A stretch of DNA of 64,000 nt from Microbacterium sp. Root166. Lineage in GTDB: Bacteria; Actinomycetota; Actinomycetes; Actinomycetales; Microbacteriaceae. The notes under the pieces were generated by a model. That model was not told where the DNA came from. It saw only the letters and a list, made by a program, of their open reading frames with translations, and did not search any database. Position 1 is the stretch's first letter. Each line of letters opens with the position of its first letter. Of the stretch, positions 32,501 to 39,969 are shown in pieces. A program made the translations under genes and the position numbers. Location: assembly GCF_001427145.1 (NCBI RefSeq), contig NZ_LMGL01000001.1, positions 1,379,241-1,443,240 of the forward strand, in the 5' to 3' direction.

Positions 32501-33528
32501 GTCGGGATGTCCTGCGTCGCCCAGTCGTTGATGGTGTTGATGACAGCGAGCGGCTGCATGCCCAGCGAGACCGCCGCCGCGGGCGTCTGGCCCCAGCTGC
32601 CGTTCGGTGCCCGGAAGAACGGGACCTTGGCGTTCGGGTCGCCGAGCGCCGTGCGGATGATCTGCAGGTTCTGCGCCATCCGCTGCTGCGCGTCGGCTGC
32701 CGAGAGCGAGCCCATGTCGTCGTAGGTGGTCGAGTGGTTGCAGAGCGTGTGACCCTCGGCGACGATCCGCTTGAGGATGTCGGCGCCACCGGGTGCGGTG
32801 ATGTTCTGGCCGATCACGCAGAACACCGCCTGCAGGTCGTTGGCCTTCAGGTAGTCGAGCAGCGCGGGCGTGGTGCCCGGGTTCGGGCCGTCGTCGAAGG
32901 TGAGCGCCGCGACGTTGCCGCTGCCCTGCGCGAGGCTGACGGGCGTGGGCACCGGGTTGGGTGCGCCGCCGGGGACGACCTCCGGGTCGGGGAGGCCGGA
33001 GTCCTCGGTCGTGACAGAGATGTCGTCGACGAGGTAGCTGTAGGGCCCGGTGAGGTCGGCCGTGCCGATGTAGACCTGCAGCGCGGCGGGGTCGGCGTCG
33101 GCCGGAACCGCGAACTGGCCGGTGACGGTGGTCCAGGCATCCGCTGTCATGGTCGTGTTGCCGATCCAGGTGTAGGTGGGCTTCATGACGAAGCGCACGC
33201 CCGCTGAGCCTGACGTGCCCTCGGCCAGTCGCACCCGCATCGAGAACGAGTAGGTCTCGCCGGGCGTGTAGATGCCCGCCGGGCTCTGCAGGCCCACGTA
33301 GTCGGCGGCGCGGTCAGCCACCAGCAGCGCCTTGCCGCCGTCGACGTCGACGACCGACAGGATGCCAGCGCCGCTCTGGGTCCAGGTGCCGGTCGTGCCG
33401 TCCTCGAAGTCGACGCTCGACACGGTGACGGGCTCAGCCGAGGCCATGCCTGCCGGGACGACGACGAGAGCGGCGGTGACCGCTGCTGTGGACGCGATCG
33501 CGAGCAGACGGCGAATGGAATGACGCAT
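29521..33528 (-). CDS. Secreted multidomain xylan esterase/xylanase (CE4-GH10)
   Basis: 1335 residues. A Sec signal peptide ends ASA at 29-31. Then: a CBM4/9-like domain (32-175); a NodB polysaccharide deacetylase of family CE4 (205-390) with TFDDGPNPGT (Asp212/Asp213), NHSTTYD (His265) and FFRAPNG; a second CBM4/9-like domain (400-550); a GH10 xylanase (555-895) with acid/base Glu704 in DVVNEV and nucleophile Glu822 in AVTELDV; two CBM9-like modules (about 900-1230); and an Ig-like end with PPGKKK. It should deacetylate and hydrolyse acetylated xylan outside the cell. No cell-wall anchor is seen. The ATG at 33528 has AAAGGAG; the 15-residue upstream extension does not. Probably controlled by the adjacent LacI. 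Confidence 0.92.
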   Translation of the reverse strand: MRHSIRRLLAIASTAAVTAALVVVPAGMASAEPVTVSSVDFEDGTTGTWTQSGAGILSVVDVDGGKALLVADRAADYVGLQSPAGIYTPGETYSFSMRVRLAEGTSGSAGVRFVMKPTYTWIGNTTMTADAWTTVTGQFAVPADADPAALQVYIGTADLTGPYSYLVDDISVTTEDSGLPDPEVVPGGAPNPVPTPVSLAQGSGNVAALTFDDGPNPGTTPALLDYLKANDLQAVFCVIGQNITAPGGADILKRIVAEGHTLCNHSTTYDDMGSLSAADAQQRMAQNLQIIRTALGDPNAKVPFFRAPNGSWGQTPAAAVSLGMQPLAVINTINDWATQDIPTLTANLRAAMKPGEVVLAHDGGGDRSGTLAAVKTVVSERLAEGWRFTLPAGAPPAGGTTAISTDFEDGLDGWGPRDSGSGAPTVAITTADAHGGAQAAAVTGRTSQGSGIGRDVTGILEAGVTYELSAWVRFPAGQAVDAVWLSIARTVDGTTSYATLGQFTGVTNSGWTEVTATFTMGEADSALLYFETNYNGTNTSDLLLDDIVVRTPEPAVIQDLQPLKDTVDFPLGVAIDSRETVGAASDLLVKHFDQVTSENYMKPEAWYDANGVFTPHPEADALMEYAQENDLGVYGHTLAWHSQTPAFFFQDAAGQPLTTSEADRQILRDRLRTHIFAVAEHLSDTYGAFGSDTNPLYAFDVVNEVVSDSADYADGLRRSEWYRILGEEFIDLAFRYAEESFNGVYAAAGAERPVTLFINDYNTEQTGKQARLHALVERMLSRGVPVDGVGHQFHVSLSMPVGALEDAIVAFQDLPVTQAVTELDVTTGTPVTPAKLIEQGYYYRDAFRVFREHTDDLFSVTVWGLTDGRSWRSSSGAPLLFDDGLQAKPAYYGAADADLPARLRTANVFQGDVPIDAQATGSLEWRKLPLNVIDDAAAFQLRWSPDHLTAYVRVEDATADATDAVAFEYGGAVVTVGRDGTSATAGVAAVVTERTGGYDLVVSLPLPTPATEGSTLGLDVRVTDGTTVHGWNTPGQVGTLTLVEPLSYLEVAATAEAPAIDGTIEGLWDAAGTVSTDKQVVGTSGATATVRTLWKDQTLYVVAQVADPVVDVSGSDPWIQDSVEIYVDPGNAKNGSYRYDDSQIRISSANVVSFGTGDEAFQRARVQSATALVDGGYVVEAAISLLEYGGADTFHGLDFQVNDAAEGQRTSIRNWADPTGAGYQSTARWGVGRLLPEVVVPTAPANLTLPTIEGDALVGQRLTATPGTWDTDGLTFTYRWQADGVDIPRANKAEYKVKPKDAGAVLTVVVTATIEGLDAATAASDPVTVPPGKKK

Positions 33529-33629
33529 CGTAGGCGCTCCTTTGCGCGGGGGATATGTGGCGAGGGCCAACATATGTTCCGGGCGCTGACGAGCAGCCTG
33601 ACCGTTACCGTTAAGTTACGAAACTTCTT

Positions 33630-33640
33630 CGAAACTATCG
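33630..33640. promoter_or_regulatory. LacI-type operator copy (one mismatch) before the secreted xylanase
   Basis: CGAAACTATCG differs at one position from the perfect site at 18019-18029. A further CGAAACTT half-site starts at 33619. They lie in the short space between the LacI gene end and the xylanase start. Confidence 0.5.
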
Positions 33641-34645
33641 AGAGCGTGGCGCAGCGGTGCTGCCGCGCACGACGAGGTGGGTGGCCAGGTCCATCCGGAG
33701 GGTGTCGGGCACCTCGCCCTCGGCCATGCGCAGCACCAGGCGGGTGGCCTCCTCGCCCATGCGCTTGAGCGGCTGGTGCACCGTCGTGAGCTGAGGGCTC
33801 ATCCAGCGGGAGAGGGCGATGTCGTCGTAGCCGACGACCGAGAGATCGTCCGGGACGGAGAGGCCCACCTCGCGTGCCGCCGCGATCGTGCCGAGTGCCT
33901 GCAGGTCGCTGCCGGCGAAGATCGCGGTCGGCGGATCGGGGAGCGCAAGGATCTCGCGCGCGCACGCCTCGCCGCCCGTCGTGTGGAAGTCGCCGAAGCG
34001 GATCCATGCCGGGTCGATCGGAAGGCCCGCCGCGTTCATCGCCGAGCGGTAGCCGTCGACGCGGGCCAGCGAGCACATCATGTCTTCCGGGCCCGTGATC
34101 GCCGCGATGCGGCGGTGGCCCAGCTCGATCAGGTGGCGAGTGGCCATGAGGCCGCCCGACCAGTTCGCCGATCCGACGCTGGGCACGTCCGGCGGCGGGT
34201 CGCCGGCGGGATCGACGATGGCGAAGGGGATGCCGCGGGAGCGCAGCATGTCGCGGTGCGGGCCGCCGATGTCGGAGAAGACCAGGACCACTCCGGCCGG
34301 ACGCCGGCGCAGGACGCCTTCGATCCAGTCGGGCGCGGGGGCGTGGCGGTCGCCGCTGACCGTGAGGACGACGGAGAGCCCGGCGGCGTGCGCGACGTCT
34401 TCGACGCCTTCGATGACCTCCATCGACCAGCTCGACTCGAGCTCGTGGAACACCAGCTCGAGCAGCTCGCTCCGGGGGGAGGACGACCGCCGGGTGTAGC
34501 CGTGCCGCGAGAGGTGCTCCTCGAGCCGGACCCGGGTGGCGGGCGCCACGTCGGCTCGGCCGTTGAGCACCTTCGACATCGTGGCGAGCGATACGCCGGC
34601 CTCGGCGGCGATCTCGGCGAGAGTGACACGTGACGTGCTGGCCAT
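33635..34645 (-). CDS. LacI-family repressor, likely of the xylan regulon
   Basis: 336 residues. The N-terminal HTH is typical (VTLAEIAAEAGVSLATMSKVLNG, residues 7-29, then a hinge with RVRLEEHLSRHGY). The periplasmic-binding-like domain has EVIEGVEDVAHAAGLSV, AIFAGSDLQALGTIAAARE and SVVGYDDIALSRWMSPQLTTV. Its ligand is probably xylose or a xylo-oligosaccharide, by location between the secreted xylanase and xylA. TAAGAT (34652-34657, minus) ends 6 nt before the ATG. CGAAACTTTCG-like sites occur near its own promoter, the xylanase and the ABC operon. Confidence 0.9.
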   Translation of the reverse strand: MASTSRVTLAEIAAEAGVSLATMSKVLNGRADVAPATRVRLEEHLSRHGYTRRSSSPRSELLELVFHELESSWSMEVIEGVEDVAHAAGLSVVLTVSGDRHAPAPDWIEGVLRRRPAGVVLVFSDIGGPHRDMLRSRGIPFAIVDPAGDPPPDVPSVGSANWSGGLMATRHLIELGHRRIAAITGPEDMMCSLARVDGYRSAMNAAGLPIDPAWIRFGDFHTTGGEACAREILALPDPPTAIFAGSDLQALGTIAAAREVGLSVPDDLSVVGYDDIALSRWMSPQLTTVHQPLKRMGEEATRLVLRMAEGEVPDTLRMDLATHLVVRGSTAAPRSR

Positions 34646-34651
34646 GAGGCG

Positions 34652-34657
34652 ATCTTA
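34652..34657 (-). promoter_or_regulatory. -10 box of leaderless lacI-type gene
   Basis: TAAGAT with a 6-nt gap to the ATG at 34645. The operator copy CGCAACTTTCG (34670-34680) lies just upstream. Confidence 0.5.
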
Positions 34658-34669
34658 GGCGCCGGATCT

Positions 34670-34680
34670 CGCAACTTTCG
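34670..34680. promoter_or_regulatory. LacI-type operator copy (one mismatch) between lacI-type gene and xylA
   Basis: CGCAACTTTCG differs at one position from the perfect site; it could serve autoregulation and xylA control. Confidence 0.45.
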
Positions 34681-34715
34681 ATTGCGCTCGCCGCTGGACG
34701 CGGCATCCGTCATGG

Positions 34716-34735
34716 TATAGGTTGTCTTCAACAAC
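34716..34735 (+). promoter_or_regulatory. xylA promoter with overlapping inverted repeat
   Basis: TATAGG (34716-34721) is a -10 candidate; GTTGT-CTTCA-ACAAC (34721-34735) is a perfect inverted repeat covering the likely start of transcription. It is a different sequence from the LacI-type sites and may be read by another regulator. Confidence 0.5.
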
Positions 34736-34785
34736 ATTTCGCGTGTTGTCCCGAATCGTGTTCAGCGCAGAATCCAAGGAGCGTC

Positions 34786-35973
34786 ATGCCTACCCCCACC
34801 CGCGAAGACAAGTTCTCCTTCGGCCTCTGGACCGTCGGCTACAACGGCGCCGACCCGTTCGGCGGCCCGACCCGCAACCCGCTCGACGTCGTGCACGTCG
34901 TCGAGAAGCTCGCCGAGGTGGGCGCCTACGGCCTCACCTTCCACGACGACGACCTGTTCGCGTTCGGCTCGTCCGACGCCCAGCGCCAGAGCCAGATCGA
35001 CCGCCTCAAGGGCGCGCTCGACGACACCGGCCTCATCGTGCCGATGGTGACCACGAACCTCTTCTCCGCTCCGGTGTTCAAGGACGGCGGCTTCACGGCC
35101 AATGACCGCGACGTGCGCCGCTTCGCGCTGCGCAAGGTGTTCCGCCAGCTCGACCTCGGCGCCGAGCTCGGTGCCAAGACGTTCGTCATGTGGGGCGGCC
35201 GCGAGGGCGCCGAGTACGACTCGGCCAAGGACATCCGCGCGGCGCTCGAGCGCTACCGCGAGGCCGTCAACCTGCTCGGCGACTACGTCACCGACAAGGG
35301 CTACGACATCCGCTTCGCCATCGAGCCCAAGCCCAACGAGCCCCGCGGCGACATCCTGCTGCCGACGCTCGGCCACGCGATCGCCTTCATCGACTCGCTC
35401 GAGCGCCCCGAGCTCGTCGGCCTCAACCCCGAGGTCGGCCACGAGCAGATGGCGGGCCTCAACTTCGCCGCCGGCATCGCCCAGGCGCTGTTCCACGGCA
35501 AGCTCTTCCACATCGACCTCAACGGCCAGCGCGGCATCAAGTACGACCAGGACCTCGTGTTCGGCCACGGCGACCTGCACAACGCGTTCGCGCTCGTCGA
35601 CCTGCTCGAGAACGGCGGCCCCGGCGGCATCCCCGCGTACGACGGCCCCCGCCACTTCGACTACAAGCCCTCGCGCACCGAGGACGAGAAGGGCGTCTGG
35701 GAGTCGGCCGCCGCGAACATCCAGATGTACCTGCTGCTCAAGGAGCGCGCCGCGGCCTTCCGCGCCGACCCCGAGGTGCAGGAGGCTCTCGAGGCCGCTC
35801 GCGTCGCCGAGCTCTCGGTGCCCACGCTGAACGAGGGAGAGTCCTACGACGACTTCCTCGCCGACCGCTCGGCGTACGAGGACTTCGACACCGACGTGTA
35901 CCTGGGCGGCAAGGGCGGCGGATTCGTGCGCCTGCAGCAGCTCGCCACCGAGCACCTGCTCGGCGCCCGCTGA
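34786..35973 (+). CDS. xylA: Xylose isomerase
   Basis: 395 residues, the length of the class I actinobacterial enzyme. It converts D-xylose to D-xylulose with divalent metals. Catalytic base His53 is in LTFHDDDL; metal ligand Glu180 and Lys182 are in [11 protein letters not shown]; further ligands are in [18 protein letters not shown] and the C-terminal [10 protein letters not shown]. The start follows AGGAGCGTC. It is followed by a long palindrome and then xylB. Induced presumably by xylose through the LacI and/or the repeat in its promoter. Confidence 0.97.
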   Translation: MPTPTREDKFSFGLWTVGYNGADPFGGPTRNPLDVVHVVEKLAEVGAYGLTFHDDDLFAFGSSDAQRQSQIDRLKGALDDTGLIVPMVTTNLFSAPVFKDGGFTANDRDVRRFALRKVFRQLDLGAELGAKTFVMWGGREGAEYDSAKDIRAALERYREAVNLLGDYVTDKGYDIRFAIEPKPNEPRGDILLPTLGHAIAFIDSLERPELVGLNPEVGHEQMAGLNFAAGIAQALFHGKLFHIDLNGQRGIKYDQDLVFGHGDLHNAFALVDLLENGGPGGIPAYDGPRHFDYKPSRTEDEKGVWESAAANIQMYLLLKERAAAFRADPEVQEALEAARVAELSVPTLNEGESYDDFLADRSAYEDFDTDVYLGGKGGGFVRLQQLATEHLLGAR

Positions 35974-35987
35974 GGCATCGAACTCGT

Positions 35988-36054
35988 CGAACCAGGGGAT
36001 TCGAGCCGAGACCCAGGGTAATGCCCTCGGTCTCGCGCCGAATCCCCTGGTTCG
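35988..36054. terminator. 67-nt nested palindrome between xylA and xylB
   Basis: A perfect 16-bp outer stem (35988-36003 with 36039-36054) encloses a 7-bp stem CGAGACC/GGTCTCG (36007-36013 with 36029-36035 approximately) and an inner AGGG/CCCT. It can fold as one very stable hairpin. Because xylB continues in the same direction, it may lower read-through or protect the xylA end of a shared mRNA. Confidence 0.7.
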
Positions 36055-36078
36055 CGCCAACCTCGTGAAGGAGTACCG

Positions 36079-37386
36079 ATGGCGCTCGTGATGGGCATCG
36101 ATTCGTCGACGCAGTCGTGCAAGGTCGTGATCCAGGATGCCGCGGAAGGCGCCATGGTGCGCGAAGGCCGTGCCTCCCACCCGGACGGGACCGAGGTCGA
36201 CCCGCAGGCGTGGTGGGTCGCGCTCCAGTCCGCGATCGCCGAAGCCGGCGGCCTCGACGACGTCGAGGCGTGGGCCGTCGGCGGCCAGCAGCACGGCATG
36301 GTCGTGCTCGACGCCGAAGGTCGCGTCATCCGTCCCGCGCTGCTGTGGAACGACACCCGCTCCGCCGGCGCCGCGACCGACCTGATCCGCGAGTTCGGTG
36401 CCGATGCGCTCGCGCAGCGCGCCGGCCTCGTGCCGGTGGCGTCCTTCACCATCACGAAGCTCCGCTGGCTGCGAGACGCCGAGCCCGCCAACGCCGCGCG
36501 CGTGGCCGCCGTCGCGCTGCCGCACGACTGGCTGACCTGGCGCCTGCGCGGGTTCGGACCCGAGGGCGAGTCCGCGCGCGGCCCCGTGCTCGACGAGCTC
36601 GTCACCGACCGATCGGATGCCTCGGGCACCGGGTACTGGGACCCCGCGACCGGCGGCTACGACCGCGAGCTGCTGGCCGCAGCGCTCGGACACGACGCCG
36701 TGCTGCCGCGCGTGCTCGGCCCGGATGAGTGGGTCACCGATGCTCAGGGGCGCCGCGTCGGCGGTGGGGCAGGCGACAACGCCGGAGCCGCCCTCGGGCT
36801 GGGCGCCGGCACCGGCGACGTCGTCGTGTCGATCGGCACGAGCGGCACGGTGTTCGCCGTCAGCGACGAGCGCACGATCGACCCGTCGGGCACGGTCGCC
36901 GGATTCGCGGACTGCACCGGGCGCTTCCTTCCGCTCGTGGCCACCCTCAATGCGGCGCGGGTGCTCGACGCGATCGCGCGCCTGCTCGGCGTCGACCACC
37001 CCGAGCTCAGCCGTCTGGCCCTCGCGGCCGAACCCGGCGCCGGCGGCCTGTCGCTCGTGCCCTACTTCGAGGGCGAGCGCACCCCGAACCTGCCCGATGC
37101 GACGGCGTCGCTGACCGGTATGACCCTGGCCTCGACCACGCGCGAGAACCTGGCGCGCGCGGCGGTCGAGGGGATGCTATCGGGCCTCGCCGCCGGTCTC
37201 GACGCCCTGCGCGGACTCGGCGTCCCGCTCGAGCGTGCCCTGTTGATCGGCGGAGCCGCGCAGTCCGAGGCGGTGCGCACGATCGCGCCCCTCGTGCTCG
37301 GGCTCGCGGTCGAGGTGCCCGAGCCGGGGGAGTACGTCGCACGAGGCGCCGCCCGGCAGGCGGCATCCGTCCTCGCCGCCTCCTGA
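36079..37386 (+). CDS. xylB: Xylulokinase
   Basis: 435 residues of the FGGY carbohydrate kinase family. [12 protein letters not shown] (residues 6-17) is the phosphate-1 loop; [10 protein letters not shown] (69-78), LLWNDTRS and HDWLTWRL match xylulokinases; [12 protein letters not shown] is the ATP site of the second domain. It phosphorylates D-xylulose to the 5-phosphate. At 435 residues it is somewhat shorter than the 480-500 typical of XylB. GAAGGAG precedes the ATG. Confidence 0.95.
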   Translation: MALVMGIDSSTQSCKVVIQDAAEGAMVREGRASHPDGTEVDPQAWWVALQSAIAEAGGLDDVEAWAVGGQQHGMVVLDAEGRVIRPALLWNDTRSAGAATDLIREFGADALAQRAGLVPVASFTITKLRWLRDAEPANAARVAAVALPHDWLTWRLRGFGPEGESARGPVLDELVTDRSDASGTGYWDPATGGYDRELLAAALGHDAVLPRVLGPDEWVTDAQGRRVGGGAGDNAGAALGLGAGTGDVVVSIGTSGTVFAVSDERTIDPSGTVAGFADCTGRFLPLVATLNAARVLDAIARLLGVDHPELSRLALAAEPGAGGLSLVPYFEGERTPNLPDATASLTGMTLASTTRENLARAAVEGMLSGLAAGLDALRGLGVPLERALLIGGAAQSEAVRTIAPLVLGLAVEVPEPGEYVARGAARQAASVLAAS

Positions 37387-37392
37387 TCCGGG

Positions 37393-37410
37393 CGCCCGTC
37401 CTGCCGGGCG
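37393..37410 (+). terminator. Short hairpin after xylB
   Basis: CGCCCG-TCCTGC-CGGGCG, a 6-bp GC stem starting 7 nt after the stop, may be the xylB terminator. Confidence 0.45.
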
Positions 37411-37520
37411 GCGCCGAGAGTGCGCGAACGGCTGCCCGGCCGACCGCGCGGACGTCGTTTGCGCGTTTTCGGCAACCCCCGGCCACGGCCCTGTCGCGCA
37501 CGACCGGACCCGGAGCGGAT

Positions 37521-37576
37521 GAACGGACGCAACACGCCGCCAGCCGTCGCCCGGTGACGGCGTGTCGCGTCCGTTC
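37521..37576. repeat. 19-bp inverted repeat in the xylB downstream gap
   Basis: Arms 37521-37539 and 37558-37576 pair over 19 positions with a single mismatch around an 18-nt loop. The 293-bp gap 37387-37679 contains no supported gene; besides the xylB hairpin, this palindrome is its only structure. It could be a terminator or a dispersed palindromic element. Confidence 0.65.
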
Positions 37577-37679
37577 GCCGAACGAGGGGTCACTCCGGCA
37601 GCACATCGTGCCGATGCTCACCCCGCCCCGCCGGGACCCGATGCTCGCGCGAGGCGAAGCCGTGGGTGAGGATGGTTCC

Positions 37680-38513
37680 GTGCCTGAGCGCAGCGACCTC
37701 GACGCCATCGCGGCGGAGCTCTACGTCCTGCCGCCTGCGGAGTTCACCGCCGCCCGCAACGCCCGCGTCGGCCTCGCCGATCGCTCGATCGCGGCCCACG
37801 TCAAGGCGCTGCGCAAGCCCACGGTCGCAGCGTGGGCGGTGAACCTGCTCGCCCGGGCGGGTCAGCTCGGCGAAGCGCTCGAGCTGTCCGCCGCCCTGCG
37901 CGAGGCCCAGGAAGACCTCGACGCCGCCGAGCTCTCGCGCCTGAGCCGGCAGCGCCGGGCACTCGTGGCCGCACTCGCCGCTCAGGCCGTGGGGCTGGCC
38001 AAGGACGCCGGCGTCGCCGTCAGCGGAGCCGCCCGCGAAGACGTCGAGAAGACGATCAACGCCGCGGTGATGGATGCCGCGGCCGCCGCCGCCGTCATGA
38101 CGGCGCGCCTGGTCACGCCGCTCGAGGCCGGGTCCTTCGAGGAGTCCGACCTCGCCGACGCCGTCGCCGGCTCGGTGCCCGGTGTGGTGGCCGCCCCGCA
38201 GCGGGACGACTTGGCCGAGCGCCGCGCGCGCAAGGCCGCCGAGAGGGCCGCGCGCGAGGCGGAGCGGCTCGCGAACGAGGCCGAGCGCGAGCTCGCGCGG
38301 ATCGACGCGCAGCGCGAGAAGCTGCAGGAGCGCGTCGACCACGTGTCCGAGCGGATCGACGACCTGAGGCGCGATCTGGAGCGGCTCGAGGGTGAGCAGG
38401 CCAAGGCGTCGGCCGCGCTCCGCGCGGTGGAAGAGGAGCGTGCGGGCGCGGCATCCCGAGCGAAGTCGGCCGCCAAGGACGCCGAGCGCGCCCGCGACGC
38501 CGTCGCCGAATGA
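37680..38513 (+). CDS. Unknown protein with C-terminal coiled coil
   Basis: 277 residues from the GTG at 37680 (VPERSDLDAIAAELYVLPPAEFTAARNA). The N-terminal half is helical with a conserved-looking HVKALRKPTVAAWAVNLLAR segment. From about residue 180 a long, highly charged coiled coil runs to the end (RKAAERAAREAERLANEAER, LARIDAQREKLQERV). There is no signal peptide or membrane segment. An in-frame ATG at 37641 is possible but extends into poorly coding sequence. I recognise it as an actinobacterial transposase-unrelated hypothetical only; no function can be given. Confidence 0.7.
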   Translation: MPERSDLDAIAAELYVLPPAEFTAARNARVGLADRSIAAHVKALRKPTVAAWAVNLLARAGQLGEALELSAALREAQEDLDAAELSRLSRQRRALVAALAAQAVGLAKDAGVAVSGAAREDVEKTINAAVMDAAAAAAVMTARLVTPLEAGSFEESDLADAVAGSVPGVVAAPQRDDLAERRARKAAERAAREAERLANEAERELARIDAQREKLQERVDHVSERIDDLRRDLERLEGEQAKASAALRAVEEERAGAASRAKSAAKDAERARDAVAE

Positions 38514-38549
38514 GTGCGGTTCTCACAGGAGTCTCGTAGTCGGCGTCCC

Positions 38550-38555
38550 TAGCGT
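38550..38555 (+). promoter_or_regulatory. -10 box of alarmone synthetase gene
   Basis: TAGCGT followed by 6 nt and the ATG at 38562; leaderless architecture. Confidence 0.5.
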
Positions 38556-38561
38556 GGGGTC

Positions 38562-39299
38562 ATGGCCGATACGGCGCCCCTGGCGCACGCAGCTGATCCC
38601 GATGCCTCGATCACCGTCTCGGCGGCCGAGCTGCGAGAGCTCCGCGACGAGTTCGAGCGGTTCCTGATGGAGTACCGCTTCGGCATGCAGGAGGTCGAGA
38701 CGAAGCTCGGCATCCTGCGGGACGAGTTCCAGCTCGTCCACGACTACAACCCGATCGAGCATGTCTCGAGCCGCGTGAAGTCGCCCGACAGCCTCGTCGA
38801 GAAGATCCAGCGGAAGGGCATCGATCCGGACTTCGCGTCCATCCGCGAGCAGGTCACCGACATCGCCGGCGTCCGCGTCACGTGCAGCTTCGTCGCCGAC
38901 GCGTACCGGCTGTTCGACCTGCTGACGACGCAGGACGACATCCGGGTGCTCACGGTGAAGGATTACATCGCGAACCCCAAGCCCAACGGCTACAAGAGCC
39001 TGCACGCGATCGTGGCGGTGCCGGTGTTCCTCTCGACCGGTCGTGTCGACGTGCCGGTGGAAGTGCAGTTCCGCACCATCGCGATGGACTTCTGGGCCAG
39101 CCTCGAGCACAAGATCTATTACAAGTACGACACGAACGTCCCGGCCGAGCTGCTCGACAGCCTGAAGGATGCCGCCGACACGGCGTCCGAGCTCGACGAG
39201 CGGATGGAGCGGCTGCACCGCGAGATCCGCGGCTCGTCCACGACGCTCCCGCCGGCTCCGCTGCGCCGCAGCGGTCCCGCTCGCGCCATCGAGGCCTGA
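38562..39299 (+). CDS. Small alarmone synthetase (RelA/SpoT-type GTP pyrophosphokinase)
   Basis: 245 residues containing only the (p)ppGpp synthetase domain: SRVKSPDSLVEKI (70-82), DIAGVRVTC (100-108), NGYKSLHAIV (142-151), VEVQFRTIAMDFWASLEHKI (166-185). There is no HD hydrolase, TGS or ACT domain, so it is a RelP/RelQ-like small synthetase that transfers pyrophosphate from ATP to GTP or GDP in the cytosol. The bifunctional Rel must be elsewhere. Leaderless start after TAGCGT. The divergent/convergent neighbours give no functional link. Confidence 0.9.
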   Translation: MADTAPLAHAADPDASITVSAAELRELRDEFERFLMEYRFGMQEVETKLGILRDEFQLVHDYNPIEHVSSRVKSPDSLVEKIQRKGIDPDFASIREQVTDIAGVRVTCSFVADAYRLFDLLTTQDDIRVLTVKDYIANPKPNGYKSLHAIVAVPVFLSTGRVDVPVEVQFRTIAMDFWASLEHKIYYKYDTNVPAELLDSLKDAADTASELDERMERLHREIRGSSTTLPPAPLRRSGPARAIEA

Positions 39300-39301
39300 G
39301 G

Positions 39302-39901
39302 TCAGTCGGCGAGGATCGTCACGACGGCCTCGACGTATTCGGTGACGTCGCGCGGGCCGAACACCGCCGTGTTGGCGACGTACCCCTGCGCCAGGGAAGC
39401 GATCGTCCGGGCGGTTGTCGCGACCAGCACGTGCAGATCGGAATCGGATGCCGCGGCCCCGAGCCGCTGGCGTGCCCAGGGTGTGACCGCTGCCGCCAGT
39501 GAGTCCCGCAGGCGACCGGCGGTGCGGGTCATCTCGGCGTGCAGGTCCGCGTCGACCATCGCCTCGCCCCAGAACTGGACGACGAGCGGAGCCGGGAGCC
39601 CGTCGTCGCTGAACGTGCGCAGCATCTCGGCGAGCACCTGGCGGGGAGCGGTCACCTCGCCACGCCGGCCGGCGGACTCGAGTTCGTGCAGGTGGACGAA
39701 GAGGAACCTGCCCACGATGTAGCGCGCCAGCTCGCTCTTGTTGGTGAAGTGCGAGTAGATCGCCCCGGTCGACAGGCCGGACTCGGCCACGATGTCTGCG
39801 ATCGACGTCTCGCGGACACCGTTGCGCTCCAGGCAGCGCAGCGCGGCGCGGGCGATCTCGTCGCGTCGCGCCTCGCGATAGGCCTCGCTCACCTTGGGCA
39901 T
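39302..39901 (-). CDS. TetR-family repressor of the adjacent membrane protein
   Basis: 199 residues. HTH: RRDEIARAALRCLERNGVRE, IADIVAESGLSTGAIYSHF (residues 34-52), NKSELARYIV. The C-terminal domain is of the multidrug-exporter regulator type. TATTCT (39908-39913, minus strand) ends 6 nt before the ATG at 39901. A long inverted repeat fills the intergenic space to the divergent membrane gene. The 3' end lies 2 bp from the alarmone synthetase stop on the other strand. Confidence 0.9.
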   Translation of the reverse strand: MPKVSEAYREARRDEIARAALRCLERNGVRETSIADIVAESGLSTGAIYSHFTNKSELARYIVGRFLFVHLHELESAGRRGEVTAPRQVLAEMLRTFSDDGLPAPLVVQFWGEAMVDADLHAEMTRTAGRLRDSLAAAVTPWARQRLGAAASDSDLHVLVATTARTIASLAQGYVANTAVFGPRDVTEYVEAVVTILAD

Positions 39902-39902
39902 G

Positions 39903-39956
39903 GAAAGAGAATAGCCGTTCTGTTATCCTCCTGAAAAAGAACGCTCATTCTCTTTC
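39903..39956. promoter_or_regulatory. Large two-part inverted-repeat operator
   Basis: GAAAGAGAAT (39903-39912) and CGTTCT (39916-39921) pair with AGAACG (39938-39943) and ATTCTCTTTC (39947-39956), giving 16 paired positions. The left arm covers the tetR -10 box, so binding would repress tetR as well as the divergent gene. Confidence 0.8.
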
Positions 39957-39969
39957 AGGGAGGTTCGTC

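Noticed and set aside
29461..33207. 1248-codon plus-strand frame opposite the secreted xylanase
   Set aside because: Composition is Arg/His/Val-rich shadow sequence without any domain; the minus strand encodes clear CE4 and GH10 motifs.
34762..36999. Long minus-strand frame opposite xylA/xylB
   Set aside because: Typical high-GC antisense artefact; xylA and xylB on the plus strand are unambiguous.
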